From: Patagioenas fasciata
Lineage: Eukaryota > Chordata > Aves > Columbiformes > Columbidae
NCBI RefSeq assembly: GCF_037038585.1
Contig: NC_092525.1
Coordinates: 32,918,867-32,982,866, forward strand
Length of the DNA stretch: 64,000 nucleotides
Direction of reading: 5' to 3'
Shown: piece by piece, positions 1 to 13,062 of the stretch
How the letters are laid out: every line of letters starts with the position of its first letter
Numbering within the stretch: the stretch's first letter is position 1
Notes under the pieces: generated by a model
What the model saw: the letters and a program-made list of their open reading frames with translations, nothing else
Databases searched by the model: none
What the model was told of the DNA's origin: nothing
Made by a program: the position numbers and the translations under genes

Positions 1-1182
1 TTCCAAGTGATGGCAGGAACGACAAAACTTCTGCTGGCTATTCCTGATATACACAGACAATCTAGTTTTCATGAGTTTTCAACTAGTGGCTACACAGGTG
101 GCCAATCTGTTTCATTCTGTTCTTATCAATAAAGGACTGTAAATTCACAAAAGACAGAGCATCATCTGAGATGAGCAGGAGACATGGCAAAAGGCAGGAA
201 GGCGAGCTGCTCACAAACACCATCACCTGCCTTTCACCCCAGCTGCTCGCCTGAGCAGGGCTTTCATTTGGCAGAGGTAGAAATAAGGTGGTGTGTTGCT
301 TGGTCAGCCCAAGATAGAGCCTGTGTCAGTCAAATGTGGTGCCTGGTAACATGGTGTCTTCATACTCAGATCCCAACTCAGCAGCTCGCCAGGTACCACC
401 ACTGAGGTGTTGAGTGCCTTCAGAGCTTTAGAGCCAGAGGGCTGGGGGGTGATTAGTCTGTGACTGAATTAGTCCATTTCATCTACTTGGCTCTTCCTAT
501 TTTCTTAATTTCGCACTTTACTACTTCTAGGATCTCTACCTGTTCTGCTCACCCTTGTTTCCACAAAGACTAAATGCTAAGCATGGAGGCTGAATGGGAA
601 ATAAAAATCAAAAACCTGTCATAACCAGAATTAGCCGGGTAACACTAGAAGCAGCTTTCAGCTGCTATGGCTTGTCCAGCCCAGCTCACTGGAATTATTT
701 CCCATCCCTTACATTTCAGTCTGTTATTTCTTTCTTCAAATCGTGCCTGAAAACACTTCTTCTCTCTTCAGATCTTGATTGGCTTTCCCAGTGAAATGGA
801 TGTGGCTCTGTGTGCAAACGGCATGACACAAAACCTCAAGTGTCCTACCTGCATCTAGGAAAATTGTGGTCTTTGAAGAAATGGAAGCCAGTTATCTTCA
901 GAGTGCTTAGCTGTACCTGTGCTAGCACTTAACCTTCACTTCCCCAGCCCCACAGTTACAACAGTTAGAGCTTACTGATTTTGTTATTCCTTCAGAAGAA
1001 GTTGTCTTAAAATAGCCCAGCCACAAGGGCATCATGAGGTGCACAGCTGGGCAGAGCTTTCTGAGCAGCAGGAGAAAAAGAAAGAACATATGCAAGACCA
1101 AAATGCTCGGAGCCTGCAAATGACTGATCTCCAGTCATTCAAATGGCTGAAGATTAAGGACTCGTCCAGCTAGACCATTTCA

Positions 1183-1247
1183 AAAAAAAAAAAAAAAAAA
1201 ATTGAAGAAGACCACGCAAAAACAGCAGAAAAAAAAGGGGGGGGGGG
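1183..1247 (+). repeat. Poly(A) run and nearby A/G homopolymers
   Basis: A run of about 18 A at 1183-1200 is followed by a short A run and a run of about 9-10 G near 1238-1247. No retroposon body is recognised upstream, so this is best treated as simple sequence. Confidence 0.7.
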
Positions 1248-4229
1248 TAAGAGAATAATATATAATTTGTCTCTTACATGATGCATCTTCTCTCTGTCTT
1301 CCTATTTTCCCATGGAGCAAAGAAAACACCAGTCACTCTGTAGAAGACTAGAGTAGAGAAAGATTATTTAAAAAGGCAGATCCTTAATCAGAGACCTAGA
1401 GGTACTTGGAGCTCTTTTCCCATCTCAACAACTGCACCAGGGCTGCTGTGTTTGTGCCTGGGAGCCTGGGGAACCCAAGCTTGCCAACACAGCCCTAAGA
1501 AAAAGTTGAGTTTGCTTGAAATGGCTAGATTAATCTTTTCACTTTGACTGCAGCAGCTTCTGCTAGTTACATGTACATATTACAGATCAAACAAAATCAA
1601 TTGCTCTGTTCTAGAGACTCTACCCAAGGGAAAACACAGCGACAACATGATGTAACTCCACCTCTGAAATCCTCCTGCCAATACTTTTTCAAACACAACG
1701 ACAATAAACCAAAGTATATCAGTTTCTAAAGCTCCTACAATTAGATACCCACTGTCAGTTTAGCATCTCACTATCCACTCCATTTTAACATGACATGCCA
1801 GAAGGATCACAGGTATTCCCGTGAATCTTATCCACAGCTGCCGTGGCAGTCAGTGTATTCATTTAAAACCTGCTTCATTTCCTACTGCAAAGACATATAT
1901 GAGGGAGGAGAATTGCACATCTGTACACTGACAGGGAAGCAGGTTATTGTAATCTCCAAATCTTTCTGTGTTCTCTGTGTTTACCTTGAATATAAATTAA
2001 TTGGAGAAAACACTGGCAATATTTTTATGTATTACACGGAAGCGAGTTCACTGCCACCACAAAACAACTGAACATATACCTCCCCAGCCCCAAATGCCAA
2101 CTTATATTTTATCACCATACGGAAAAAGATAGCAGGAGAAAGAAGGTCTGATCACACCTTAACCCAAAATAACCTTTTGCTTTGTCAGGTTAATTATATA
2201 CTCTGACATCAGAAACTGAAATTAGCAGGTAGTTTTCCCTTGGGTTGCCCAGAGACCATAGAATAAATTTTGCCTATTCTTGTGCTGCACCCAGGACCAC
2301 ATGGAATGCAGGGTGGAAAGACAAGGATATTGATTTTCCTCCTCAGATCTCTGTGGCTAGAGAGTCATACCCATGCTCTTGGCTTTGTAGGTTGCTCTGA
2401 TGTGGCTGGTTGGTATTGCTGTCATCCCTCGTGTGGCAGAAATGGCCATCATCTTTCAATGGCTGCATTTACACAGCCAGAAAAGCATATTCCCAGCTTT
2501 GCTCTGATCCTGGTGTGAATTCATGGCACTAGAGTTTCTCAAAATGTCACTGAAATTTTCTGGAATGAATTTGACTCGAGAACAGTGCTCAACACAGAGC
2601 GTTCTCCTCAGGAAAAAGAAAAATGCAGCCAGACCTTTTTAACTTTTAAATACAGAGAAAACACTCCCCAAGTAACTAAGATACACTCTTCCCCCTTAGA
2701 GCTATTTAGCACCAGACATCCTGACGTTAGCCTAAGTCTTAAATCTTACAAGAGAAAAAGCACTCAGACACTACGTTTGCTTGCCTCTTTCGTGCCTTTT
2801 TATACCTAAAGTTTTTCTGACATTTCGTTTCCATGGTGGTTGCTTTTCAGCCACTTCTCCCCCTCTCAGGCCCCTTTTTCCCTGATCCCTTTATGCTATT
2901 TAGAAGCTCCCTACCTGATGCAGCACAGCTGCCTGCAGTTACCTTTTCCAAGCCCCTGCCTGCCTCCCTCCTTCCCCAGGGCTGCTCCAGCCAGGCTGCC
3001 TCAGCTCCTCTTCCTCTCCCAGAGCTCCCTCTGCTGTTGGATCCAGCCGCACAATACGGCTGGAAACCGGCGGAACCCCAAGCGTGGTTTTGGGAAGGGC
3101 TGATGCAGCCCAGGCAGGAGCAAGGCTGCTCCGGGGTGCTGGGGAGCAGCCTGGACACCATGGCCTGGCTGGGTTGGCCTCCTCCTGCCAGCTCTCTTCT
3201 CTGCCAGGGCTCCTCTCAAAGGCGAAAGGAGCAGCATCCTTGCTCAGCACCCAGCAGGGAGGCCCTTTCTGTGGGAGTCAGCGCGCTGGGAAACGCCTGT
3301 TTTGGACAGAAAAATTGGCCTTTGTGCTCTGTCTCCAGCTGTTTAACGCAGGACATTAGCATAACACTGCGGAGTAGCTGCACACACACAAGGCGCTGGT
3401 TAATTACAGGACATACAATAGGAAAGGAAAATTCTGCTGAAAATTACTGAGCAAGAGTAAGGCCCCAGACTGCAAAAAACACGTGCTGTTCCTGTCTGCT
3501 GTAAGCAGACTGGCCTCACGCTATGACAGCCTCGATGGAAGACACTGTAGGTGCTTGGAGGAACACGCCAGCTGCAGCAGACCATGCTGAACTAGAGCTC
3601 CGCAGATTTAAACCCCCAGCCCTGTGGAGCATGGGCATGAGGGACCAGAGGGAGGGGTGCTCAGCCTCCCATCACCCCCTCCAGAGGCCATACGCTGCAG
3701 AGCTGCCTCCTTGCTGTGCAGCACACATGCATCTTGCTGCTGACAGGGTGTTCAGCAGCTCTCATTCTGCCGGGCTTTGGAATGCCTTGGATTGAGGAGA
3801 AAGAGCACAAGAAATACTTATCTCAGCAGTGAGTAAGCTCAGGCTCACAAAGTGCTGGTAACCTGTGCCACCTTCCACAGGAACAGTACCCTGCAGCCCT
3901 GGTACCCAGTGACAGTACACGGCTCTGCTCCCATGCTGAGAAGCGTGGCATGGAAACACACCAAGCTGTCCTCTGCTAATGCCACCACGTTTGCACACTT
4001 GTTGCATGCTCCTGCATATGTTACCATAGGAACTGCAGCCTCAGCATCTGCTGCCTGCGGCTCCCACTGCTGCCTCTGCACCCAGGCAGGCTCAGCCACC
4101 TCTGCTCCTCCACCTGCCTGCTCTGCCAGCCCCATCATGCCTCTCCCTCACTCACCAACTCCCTGCCTCAGCCTCTTTTTTTGGGTGATAATCAGATTAC
4201 TGTTATAGCAGCTAATTATTGCATTAGTT

Positions 4230-5270
4230 ATAATTTGCCTATTCATTTGTCTCTCCCCCTCCCTGCCACCTGGGGACATTCCCATCTCTCCATCCTTTCC
4301 ACCTTTACACTAACTCTGCTCTCTGACTCCCACCCTCTTTTCTGTTGCATTCCTCAGCCACACAAAGCCTTGTTGCACTGCTGTACCCTTTCCTTCCTCT
4401 TCCTCTTTGCCTCCCTACTGCTCACATCTTCTGTGCTTTTCCCTAGCACCTCTCACTCCACCCTCTCGCCCAGTCCTTCTCCTCTTTCTCTCCCCTTAGA
4501 TCCCCTGCCCGCCACCTCAGGCTGCTCCTCCATACAGTCCTGCTCTTCCTTCCACCCCCATGCAGGGCATTACCAGCTTCTCCTGGGATGGAGTCAGGCT
4601 TGCCCCTCCCCTGCGCTCTCCCTGGATCTTGTACAGTCAACAGCATTTCTCATTCCCTGCTCTTGTCTGTTCAAATATCCCAGAAAACTGCATCTCTTCC
4701 CACATCCTAACAGTTTGTACCTCTAGCCTTATTTCATCCTTCACCTTGCCAGATCTTCACTTTCCTCCATGCTTCTTCATCAAGCCCCCCAAGGTAATCA
4801 CGTTATAATCTCTCACTGTCCCCAAATCCCACCCTAACCTTTCTTCTTCCTTGTCCTCTGAATGGGAAATTCCAGCCAGCGCTACAGCCAACTAGACGCT
4901 CAGTCTAACAGCCCTGGTCCACACCTTTATTCCATCATCTTTCACAGCTCCTCCACCCCCACCCCCAGACTATTTTGCTGCATTTGGTGCCCCTTACTGC
5001 AAATTCCCTCTGAAGTCATATTCCCTTCTGACTTTTTGAGTGTTTTTTCCTCTCTGCCACCTTCTCCCCTTCCACATAGCCCATTGGACCAGATCCCCAG
5101 TGTCCTCCCTCCACCCCCACCCCAGGCACACTGTTCATTTCTTGCTACCACCTGTGCCCTGCCCTCTTCACCTGGGAGTCTCTGGCATCCCTGCCCTTCC
5201 TTCCTCCCATGTGAAGGACACATATGTCTCCCAGGGCACCTTCTGGAGACCATCTCATCTGTCTAGAGGG
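4230..5270. repeat. Pyrimidine-rich (C/T-rich plus strand) low-complexity block
   Basis: About 1 kb in which the plus strand is heavily C and T (frequent CCTCC, CTTCC and TCTCC runs). This leaves several frames open on both strands. The resulting ORFs are Ser/Pro/Leu-rich and have no recognisable domain, so they are composition artefacts. There is no unit repeat; it looks like long-diverged polypyrimidine sequence. Confidence 0.6.
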
Positions 5271-8200
5271 CTTCAGCTAGCACTTCTGCAGTCTCTTCTC
5301 ACCATCCCCACCCTGCCAGTGGTCTTGAAACATTACATCTAGACTGTTGCTGCAAGACATGCAGAAAGTCTGCACGTGTGCATGTAAGAGAGCACATAAG
5401 GATGCTGTAAAGTTAGACAACGAATTTTCCGCTTTTATTATATTTTCATACATACTTCAGACCATCTGTGGAAAGCTGTCAAATGACTAGTTGGAAACAT
5501 ATTATAAAATCCTGTTATTTTACTGAAAACATTAATTTAGCAGGCTCAGATCTGAGAACTCAGCAAAACGCTAACAGTTGTCTTGTGCTTCCCAATTTTT
5601 CTCATCTTTTTACAGCAAGGAGGTCTCATAGCTTAATATGCCCCAGAGGCTTTCCCCGCCTCCTGCAGCTCTTGTGCCCACATTTGGCTGCTAGTTTAGC
5701 ATGTGTTATGCATTGCTGTAGTCTCAGCTTTACAAGTGCTTGTTAATGCAGCCTGGAGTAATCTGCATGTGTGTTCTCAAGTCAGCGAAAGTGTGACAGC
5801 ACTTCATTATTTCATAGTGACACCTCAGGGTCCCAAGATCAGTACATTATCAAGCCTTTTTCAAGCCTTTTTGCAGTGTTCTTTTAGGTGCGTTTTGCAG
5901 CTATCCATGTATTTGGACTCTGGACTTCCAGCTCTTTATCCTCACTGACCATTTGAACACCATTTTGAATACGTTTTAAATTAACTTTCTGACCATCTCT
6001 TTCCTGATTCATAGTATAAGAGAAACCTTCTGATAGCTGTCTAGTCTTTAAATGTTGTTTTATGGTGATGCTGGCCTGGATGAGACTGACAGCTCTATAT
6101 TCCTGGTTTTTCCTATATAAAATTTCTCTCCATTAGTTCCAAATCTCTGGAAAAAAAACCTTGTCTCTTTCTGCGCTGTTATTCTCAACTCCCATTTTTA
6201 TTTAGATTTTCCATATATAGAACAGCTTGTCTTACCTGAGCTTACTACAGAATTTCTTCTTTACACGTTGATATGTGTGGTTGAACTCTTCAGCTCTCCT
6301 TGCACACCCTTTCTAGCATGTTTGTGCCTCCGTTCTTGCGCTATCAACAAATCCTTCTGTCTTTTCACTTCAAAAACAGCCATGCAGAACCTTACTATAT
6401 GTGTTCCTCTGCAAAACAAATTCAAGTTAGTGCAACAGAGGGTGAGAGACAGGTACCCGCACTTCCAAATTGTGTAACCCTATGCTTTGTGCTGCAGCGA
6501 CGTGAGCTCTGCGGGTAGTCACATACATTGTCCTCCTGATGATCTGCAGTTGCTTCCATTGCAAACACTTCTGCTTGGATGACTAATCAGTAAATCTGAA
6601 TATATGTATAAAATACCAATGTAATGTTACAAAATCTACAGTAAATCCACTGAAGACAGTTTGAATTTTCCAATTTATGCCTGCTGGCCATGCAATGTTT
6701 CGTAGGTTTCCTGCCCTGACACTGGTATATCACAATATGTCCCAGAGATGCAACCTTCACATACACAGAGTGTCAGTGTTAGTTGCCGTGGGAGGAGCTG
6801 GCTCCAGCAGGCAACATTTCCCACTCAGACCTTGTTTGCAGAATCAGAAATTAACCTCCCAGGGTTTAAGATAGTCCCACAGCCTCCTCCTCACCCCAGG
6901 GAATCCACACTTTTCTCTTCTTTTATAATTAGGTTTCATTTCATACATAGACAAGGATCTCTTCTGGTACAAAGGGATCTGACATGATAACCAGCAGCAG
7001 CTGCACAGAACAGTCACAGCTTGTGTGTAAACAAGCGTGTTTCTGGTGCAAGAGGTGAGAGCCAAAATGCGCTGAAGGATGAACTCCAGGAAGGGCTGGG
7101 ATGGATAGTGTCTAGGGTTTGAATTGTGCTCCTCATCAGGACTAGCTGGATGGGAACAGCTGTCCCGTTTCAGAAATCTGGATTACACGATAGGATGCAG
7201 AATAGAAAACAGGGACTGACTCAGGGAGCTGCTGTGACTGGTACTCTGCCCTACCTGAGCCCAAAAGCCTTTCAGTTTTACAGGTGGGAGTTTGCTGAGA
7301 AAGGCAGGTTCTAGCCAAAATTGGAATATACACCATGGGGCTGATAGATCCTTAGAATTACAGGTTTTATCCCTGCAATTTTCTGATGAAATTTTATACA
7401 ATAAGTCAAATATTTTTATGTGCACTGGCCAGCCCTTTGCGGTAACATCAAACACGAGGCAAATGTTTCCTTCTATTGTCTTTACATCTCCCAAAGGACC
7501 TTTGGCTTGAGCGTCTTTGCTAACAAATCAGATGCAGCAAAAGCAGTTGACAGTTCAAGATCAGTGATGATGGTAGAAACGAGCTGACCATGATGCTAGT
7601 TGCTGTTTATTCTTCTGAACAAAGTACAACCAGTTTGCCTAGGACTGCATGAACAGGAAGGAAGAGCTGATCTCTGCCATGCCTACCTAAGCACGTAATC
7701 ATCTGGGATGGAGTTCAAACTTGAGAAACTCGTTGCGGGGAGGAGCTGAAGATCTGTTAAATTCAGCCCCATTGCACTCTTTTTGTGGTTTCGGTTCCCA
7801 TGTGGAGTTCCTAAATCTCAGTGAGCAGAATGTGTCTCAGAAACATTGGCTGGTTTGATGGGTTTGAGGAGGAGGGAGGACAAGGTGAGTTTCACACTGC
7901 TGGTGCCAGGGCCCTGGGAAACACAAGCAGGAGAGAATGCTCTTCTCCCCTTTACACTTGCCTTCACACAGGAGGTGGGCGGTGACCTCACCTCCTCCTT
8001 TTGGGCTTGGAGGAGCAGCAGCAGAGGGGAGATCATCTTTCCACACAACTCAATTAGTGGAGCCAAAAAGTACAGCAAAATCCCCAAATCACCAAACTCA
8101 CATCTGTGTGAGACCCTTACGTTTTCCTTTCCCAGAGCTGCATCATTTGGAAAAGAGCTACAAGTCACCACACCCATAGACCAGTTCCTTGTGCTCTCAG

Positions 8201-10334
8201 GAGCAAGTCCACGGCTGGATTATTGTTTTCAGTTTGTTTCATGGACTTCTGGGGTGCTAGATCTCACATGGTCTGAATGCCACAGCTGTGTCCTTGCTCA
8301 ATGTGGTGCAAACATTTTTACAACTACTCCAATACAGTGTCAGTAGTGCATGGAAAAGCCAGAATGGATCAGGTGCACACATTTGCTGGATCTCCACTTT
8401 GCTCTGTCAAGATTTTTTTCCCCTAGTCCATTCATTTGAATTTTATGGTTTCTTCCTGTTCTGATTCAAGTGTGTACAGGTTTGAAAAATGCTGCTGCAG
8501 GACTTTGAAAACCCTGAATGCAGCTGAGGGAGAGAACTGAGCTCTCCCAACAGCACACGCAGGTTTGTGTGTTGACAGGGACAAACCAAAGCTTATGAAT
8601 CTGGTTTCTGTCTTTAGGAATTTAAAGGGTAAGATGCAGCATTTTACTGTGCCTCTGATAAATCAGTGTCTGGCACAGCTTCACAAAGGACATGGGACAA
8701 CAGCCAGAAAGGCCTGCAGATGTGACATAGGACCACAAGAGACCTCTCTTCTGCTGGAATAACAACTGGAAGTGAGGCAGGATATTGTCAACAGTAAGAT
8801 ATAAGTCAACAGCTAGATTTTCACAATCTCTGTGGAAGCGGAGCAGACCTTGAGTTGCTCTGAAAACATTCCATGACACAGTTGTTTATGAACTGCACTT
8901 GCAGAAGATCTGCCTTTAAGAAACACAACGAGACTTTTATTACTAACCTGGAAAACCTCATGTTTTGAAAGAAGAGCAGGGAGACTTGGGTAGCTGTATG
9001 CAAAAGAACCACAGAATGGTTGGGTACATGCATGGGTACATGATCCATATAGATCACATGGGGAGCTCTGAAGGGAAGTGCAGGCCTCCCTTTCTTCCCA
9101 TCATTGTGTTTAGAATGTGTTTCTAATTACATTAGTCACAAAGCAATCAAAGAAACTTGTTTACAGTGACAAACTGAAGATGTCCTATCAGTCCACATGA
9201 CAGGGAGCTACACACTATTGAATCCTTAGTTACATCAGAAAAACCAACATCCACATGGCTTCAGGACACAATGCAGACAATTTCCATATGTTCTAATAGA
9301 AAAGAGAGAACACATCTTTAAAGCAAATGAAATCTGTCTTTGGAAGGTGCCCATTAACATGTTCTTTCCCTATCCAGCATCCCACCTTCCCTCACGGGAG
9401 TTTAGGAAGGAGGGAGGCCACCCTGCAGCACCCAGCGGCAGTGAGCTCACCCAGCCAACGGTCCTTCTCAGGCTCCCCAGCAAGCTCCTGGCCCTGCACA
9501 TCCCCCTCCTCTCACCCATCACCTCTGCTACTGGGCTGTTCCCAGGGTGCTAGAAGAAGCGTCTTACTGCTTTGCTCATTTACTTCTGAGTGCGCCACGC
9601 TTAGCATTTGCAGCCTTGTTCTGGTCTTGACACTGTTTGCTGGTTTTAACAGCCCTGTGAAGGAACACAAAAGGAAAACTATCAAACAACCCAGCCATGG
9701 CCACATGGCTGTACAACAGCTGGGGCTGGGCACTGTCAGGGGGAGATGGGACCCTAAGCAGGCTCAGGACCTGCTGTGCATGGTGGGAATCTCAGTTATT
9801 TGTAACTTACTGGTTCCCTTTGTACTTCCAGATAACAGCCTTTCTGTAGCGTTCCGAAATGAATCAGAGATGACTGCAGCCTTTGACTGATATCTTCCAA
9901 TAATTGTTATAAAATGACTGCTTTATTCCAGCATTCTTTTTTCATGAGGCCATTCTTGTAGCACAACTGGAATAACTACAAATTGAAAAGGAGGAATGTT
10001 TTCTTTATCTATTACTGTAAATATATTTTAAAGATGGTTAGGCTTTGGAAGTAAACTCTTCTCAAGCTACAACTGTTCTCTGATCTGGGTCAGGGCTCCA
10101 CGCAAATCATTCCGATGAGTTGTTGTGTAGCCATCCACTGAGCTTGTGTGGGAAGGTATTTCTGCAGTCATTTGACCTTTCAATTAATGGGTCAGGTTCT
10201 CAGGCAGCAAAAACTCGCACTGAAACGAAGGATTTTGGTTCGCAATCCAGCCTAAATCCTACCAACATTTGCTGGGTCGAGTGAAATAAACTGTCCCTGG
10301 CCGCTGGCAGACAGAGTTCAAAAAACAAACCAAC

Positions 10335-10570
10335 CAACTCCGAGTGCAGCGAGCGGCGGCGCTGCCCGGCCCCGACAGCAGGTGCCACTGCGGACCGCGG
10401 CCGGAGGGCGGTGTCGCCCCCGCGGCTGCAGCCCCGGCCTGAGCGGGGCCGGGGTCGGGACCGGGACCGGCCCGGCAGGCGGACGGGGCTCGACGCCCAG
10501 CGGGCTGTGCTGGCCGGGGCACGCGTGGGCATGGACCCCACGGAAACGGCCACTGAAGGGGGCCCGGAGC
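10335..10570. promoter_or_regulatory. Small isolated CpG-rich patch, possible promoter
   Basis: About 230 bp with very high GC and many CpGs, including a GGGGCCGGGG run and repeated GGGACCGG motifs, set inside ordinary AT-richer sequence. No repeat family is recognised. It could be the promoter of the next gene (LRRC8D would be expected on this side, transcribed leftward), a non-coding RNA promoter, or an unmethylated intergenic island. I did not find a convincing splice donor on either strand, so no exon is proposed. Confidence 0.4.
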
Positions 10571-12089
10571 TCAGTCCCAGGCAGAGTGCAGTAGCGAGCC
10601 TCTTCCATCAGCGGCTCGCAAGGCTTTGGATATTTAAAGGTCACCCCAGCACTGCGCTACTCCAAGGATTCACCGTAATGCTCTGGAAAAAGGCAACATT
10701 TTCTTGTTTCCGTTACCGATAAGAGAGGCAGCCTCGGGAGGAAATGTGCTTTGTTGTTAAAGCTTTGTCTGGTTTATACTTGCACCATGAACAAACTTCA
10801 GAGTGACATCAGGTTTCTAACTTCTGTTTTCTTTCTGATTGACTTTTGTGGTCAGGAAAGCATTACACACCTAAACATTTAAAGAGACTAGCAGGAAGAA
10901 AAAAGGAGAAGGTACAGAAAAATAAGCAAACCTGCATACAGTTAATGGATTTATCCTAAAATTAGGAATGAAGCTAAAAGAATCTCTCAGCTCATGCAAA
11001 TCCTTCCCTTACAGGAGATCCTTCTCTGGACCCATCCCATTTAGACCCCTGCCCTCGCTCACCTGGGGGAGGTAGGTAACCAGTGGAAGCGAAGAGACAC
11101 TGTGTCATGCCCTTACTTGCCAGTGCTAATGAATGTTGCTTGTGCTGGGCAGCTGAATCCACAACCAAACAAAATTCTTCCTTCTGTGGACACACTTTTC
11201 TAGTTGATCATTCTCCTTCCAGCTCTTTTCTTTTGAGGAGAGGGAGGAGATGCTCTCTCAGTGTCACAGCAAGCTGTGCAGTGCGCAGACCCAGCATCAA
11301 GCCCCCTCTCCACCTGCTTCACTGCTGAGGTAGCGATGGCTTTTAACGTGGATGCTGCCAGCAGCCACAACTCTAGAAAAACGTTTAAGAGTTTGGAGAG
11401 CATTTGCAACTTGTTGGTGTGCCACCAAGGCCTGGGTGGAAGCCGAAGATGACAGGAAGGGCCCAGAGGAAATGGAGGAGGGGCTAGCAGGGTGGCTGTA
11501 GATCAGCAGGGCACAATTTGCCTACTCACCACTTCAGACACACCAAGGTTTCTGAGACTACAAAGGGCTGTCGGGAGGCCAGTCTGTGCAGGAGCAACAG
11601 CTGGAGAGCAGAGAGACCATCTAAGGATGTACTGGAGATCTGCAGTCCTAGATATGGGAGTAGAGAATGAGGCAGTTAATTCAGAAGGCCAGCAGGGAGG
11701 AGAGGGGAAAAAAAAAGCGCAAGCAAGTGCTGGGATTCACTTTGCAGGAGCTACAGCTCAGAGCTCCTCTGTTTTCTCCTGTTAGGATCTCTCCATACTG
11801 ATGCCTTCCAAAGTGACAAGTGAAAACTGGGTGCTACTCCATGCTATCGAAGGCAGGTTTGCTGTGACTGAACAGAGCAGAATTAACCCCTCTGGTGCTG
11901 TGGGAGGGATCTGAGACAGCACTCACCTGCTTAGCAAGAACATTACATGATGAAGTGCTACCAGCCTGTGTCTTTTGACTGTGGTGTTTTGTTAACAGCA
12001 CTCTCCCCTGCTGGCCAGGTTTCCCCAAGCGCATTACTCTGTGCCTGTCACCCAGCTCAGCTACGTCCAAGTGTTCCAATCATCAAGGC

Positions 12090-12258
12090 ATTGAAACAGC
12101 CTGCCCAGGACAGTGGTGGAGTCGCTATCTCTGGAGGTGTTTGAAAGGTGCATATATGAGGGTCTTAGGGTCACGTTATATTACTACAGTTAGGTTACGG
12201 TAGGACTCAACGATCCCAAGGGTCTCTTCCAACTGAAATGATGCTATGATGCTATGAT
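12090..12258 (+). mobile_element. CR1 LINE 3'-end fragment
   Basis: One plus-strand frame from about 12094 reads NSLPRTVVESLSLEVFER, matching the end of the CR1 reverse transcriptase ORF. It is followed by the conserved 3'UTR (GGACTCAACGATCCCAAGGG, then CTCTTCCAACTGAAATGATG). The element ends in repeated ATGCTATG octamers at about 12241-12258, the hallmark CR1 3' terminus. It is a short, 5'-truncated, inactive copy. Confidence 0.85.
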
Positions 12259-12978
12259 CTGTCTCTTGATACCAGCTGGTAGATCGCTCAGTACTTCTGG
12301 ACATCTTCCTTGGGGTTGCACTAGACTGCCGCTTCAGTCTCTCCAGGTGATTTCTGGAAAGGGAACAGCACAAACAGCCTCCACTGGACCAATACCCCAC
12401 TTCCAACTCCCCACAGCACTGCTGCCTGCTGCTCAGGCACCCAACCTGGGGAAACTAACCCCACATTCCCCCAGATTCCTGCCAGCTTGTCAACTCTGCC
12501 TAAACAAGTGTGCAAGGGACCATGCTGAGTGGTGATGGAGCAGGAAGGTGCCCACCACACACAGCAGGTGCTGGGCAGCATTTGCGAAAGCACAGCATGG
12601 CCTGGGCACAGGGTGAGGTAACAGGAGTTACCTCCATGCAGGAAACACAGGCAGTGCCAAGAGAGGCAGCTTGCGGGTTACCCTGCCAAGGGCTGGTGGC
12701 AGCACAGCTACATCAAAGGCCTTTGCTCTGAGCAGCGCATCCTGCTAGCAGGAGATGCAACGAGTCTGACCTCAAGGTACTGCTGTAAACCAGCTGACTG
12801 TACCCGATACATCTTGAATCCAGACAGTATTAACTGGGTTTAACTTGCTCTTTACATCCATGAAAACAAGCTAAATAGATAGAAATGTCTCTAGCTGACA
12901 CAAGTGCAACCATGTAAACTGTAGAGCTCTGAAGATGTGCTACAGCATGAGCATCCCCTGTGGCCCTTTAGTCATTTA

Positions 12979-13062
12979 GACATCTTGTCTCAACACCTTT
13001 GCAGGCATCATGAACATTCAGACATCTTGTCTCAACAGCTTTCCAGGCATCGTGAACATACA
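12979..13062. repeat. Tandem duplication of a 42-bp unit
   Basis: Two adjacent 42-bp copies, 12979-13020 and 13021-13062, both begin GACATCTTGTCTCAACA and continue through GGCATC(A/G)TGAACAT. They differ at only a few bases. There are two copies only, with no coding context, so this is a recent local duplication or a minimal minisatellite that could vary in copy number. Confidence 0.85.

Larger units (their letters stand above)
1..10334. other. Non-coding sequence, no gene recognised
   Basis: I see no conserved protein and no gene-like exon set here. The longest frame, 205 codons at 2833-3450 on the plus strand, is Ser/Pro/Leu-rich in a GC-richer stretch where other frames are also open, so it is not supported. 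If LRRC8D lies to the left, part of this may be its first intron or the LRRC8C-LRRC8D intergenic region. Confidence 0.5.

Noticed and set aside
2833..3450. Plus-strand 205-codon ORF
   Set aside because: Composition-driven (Ser/Pro/Leu-rich), frames open on the other strand at the same place, no recognisable domain or exon signals.
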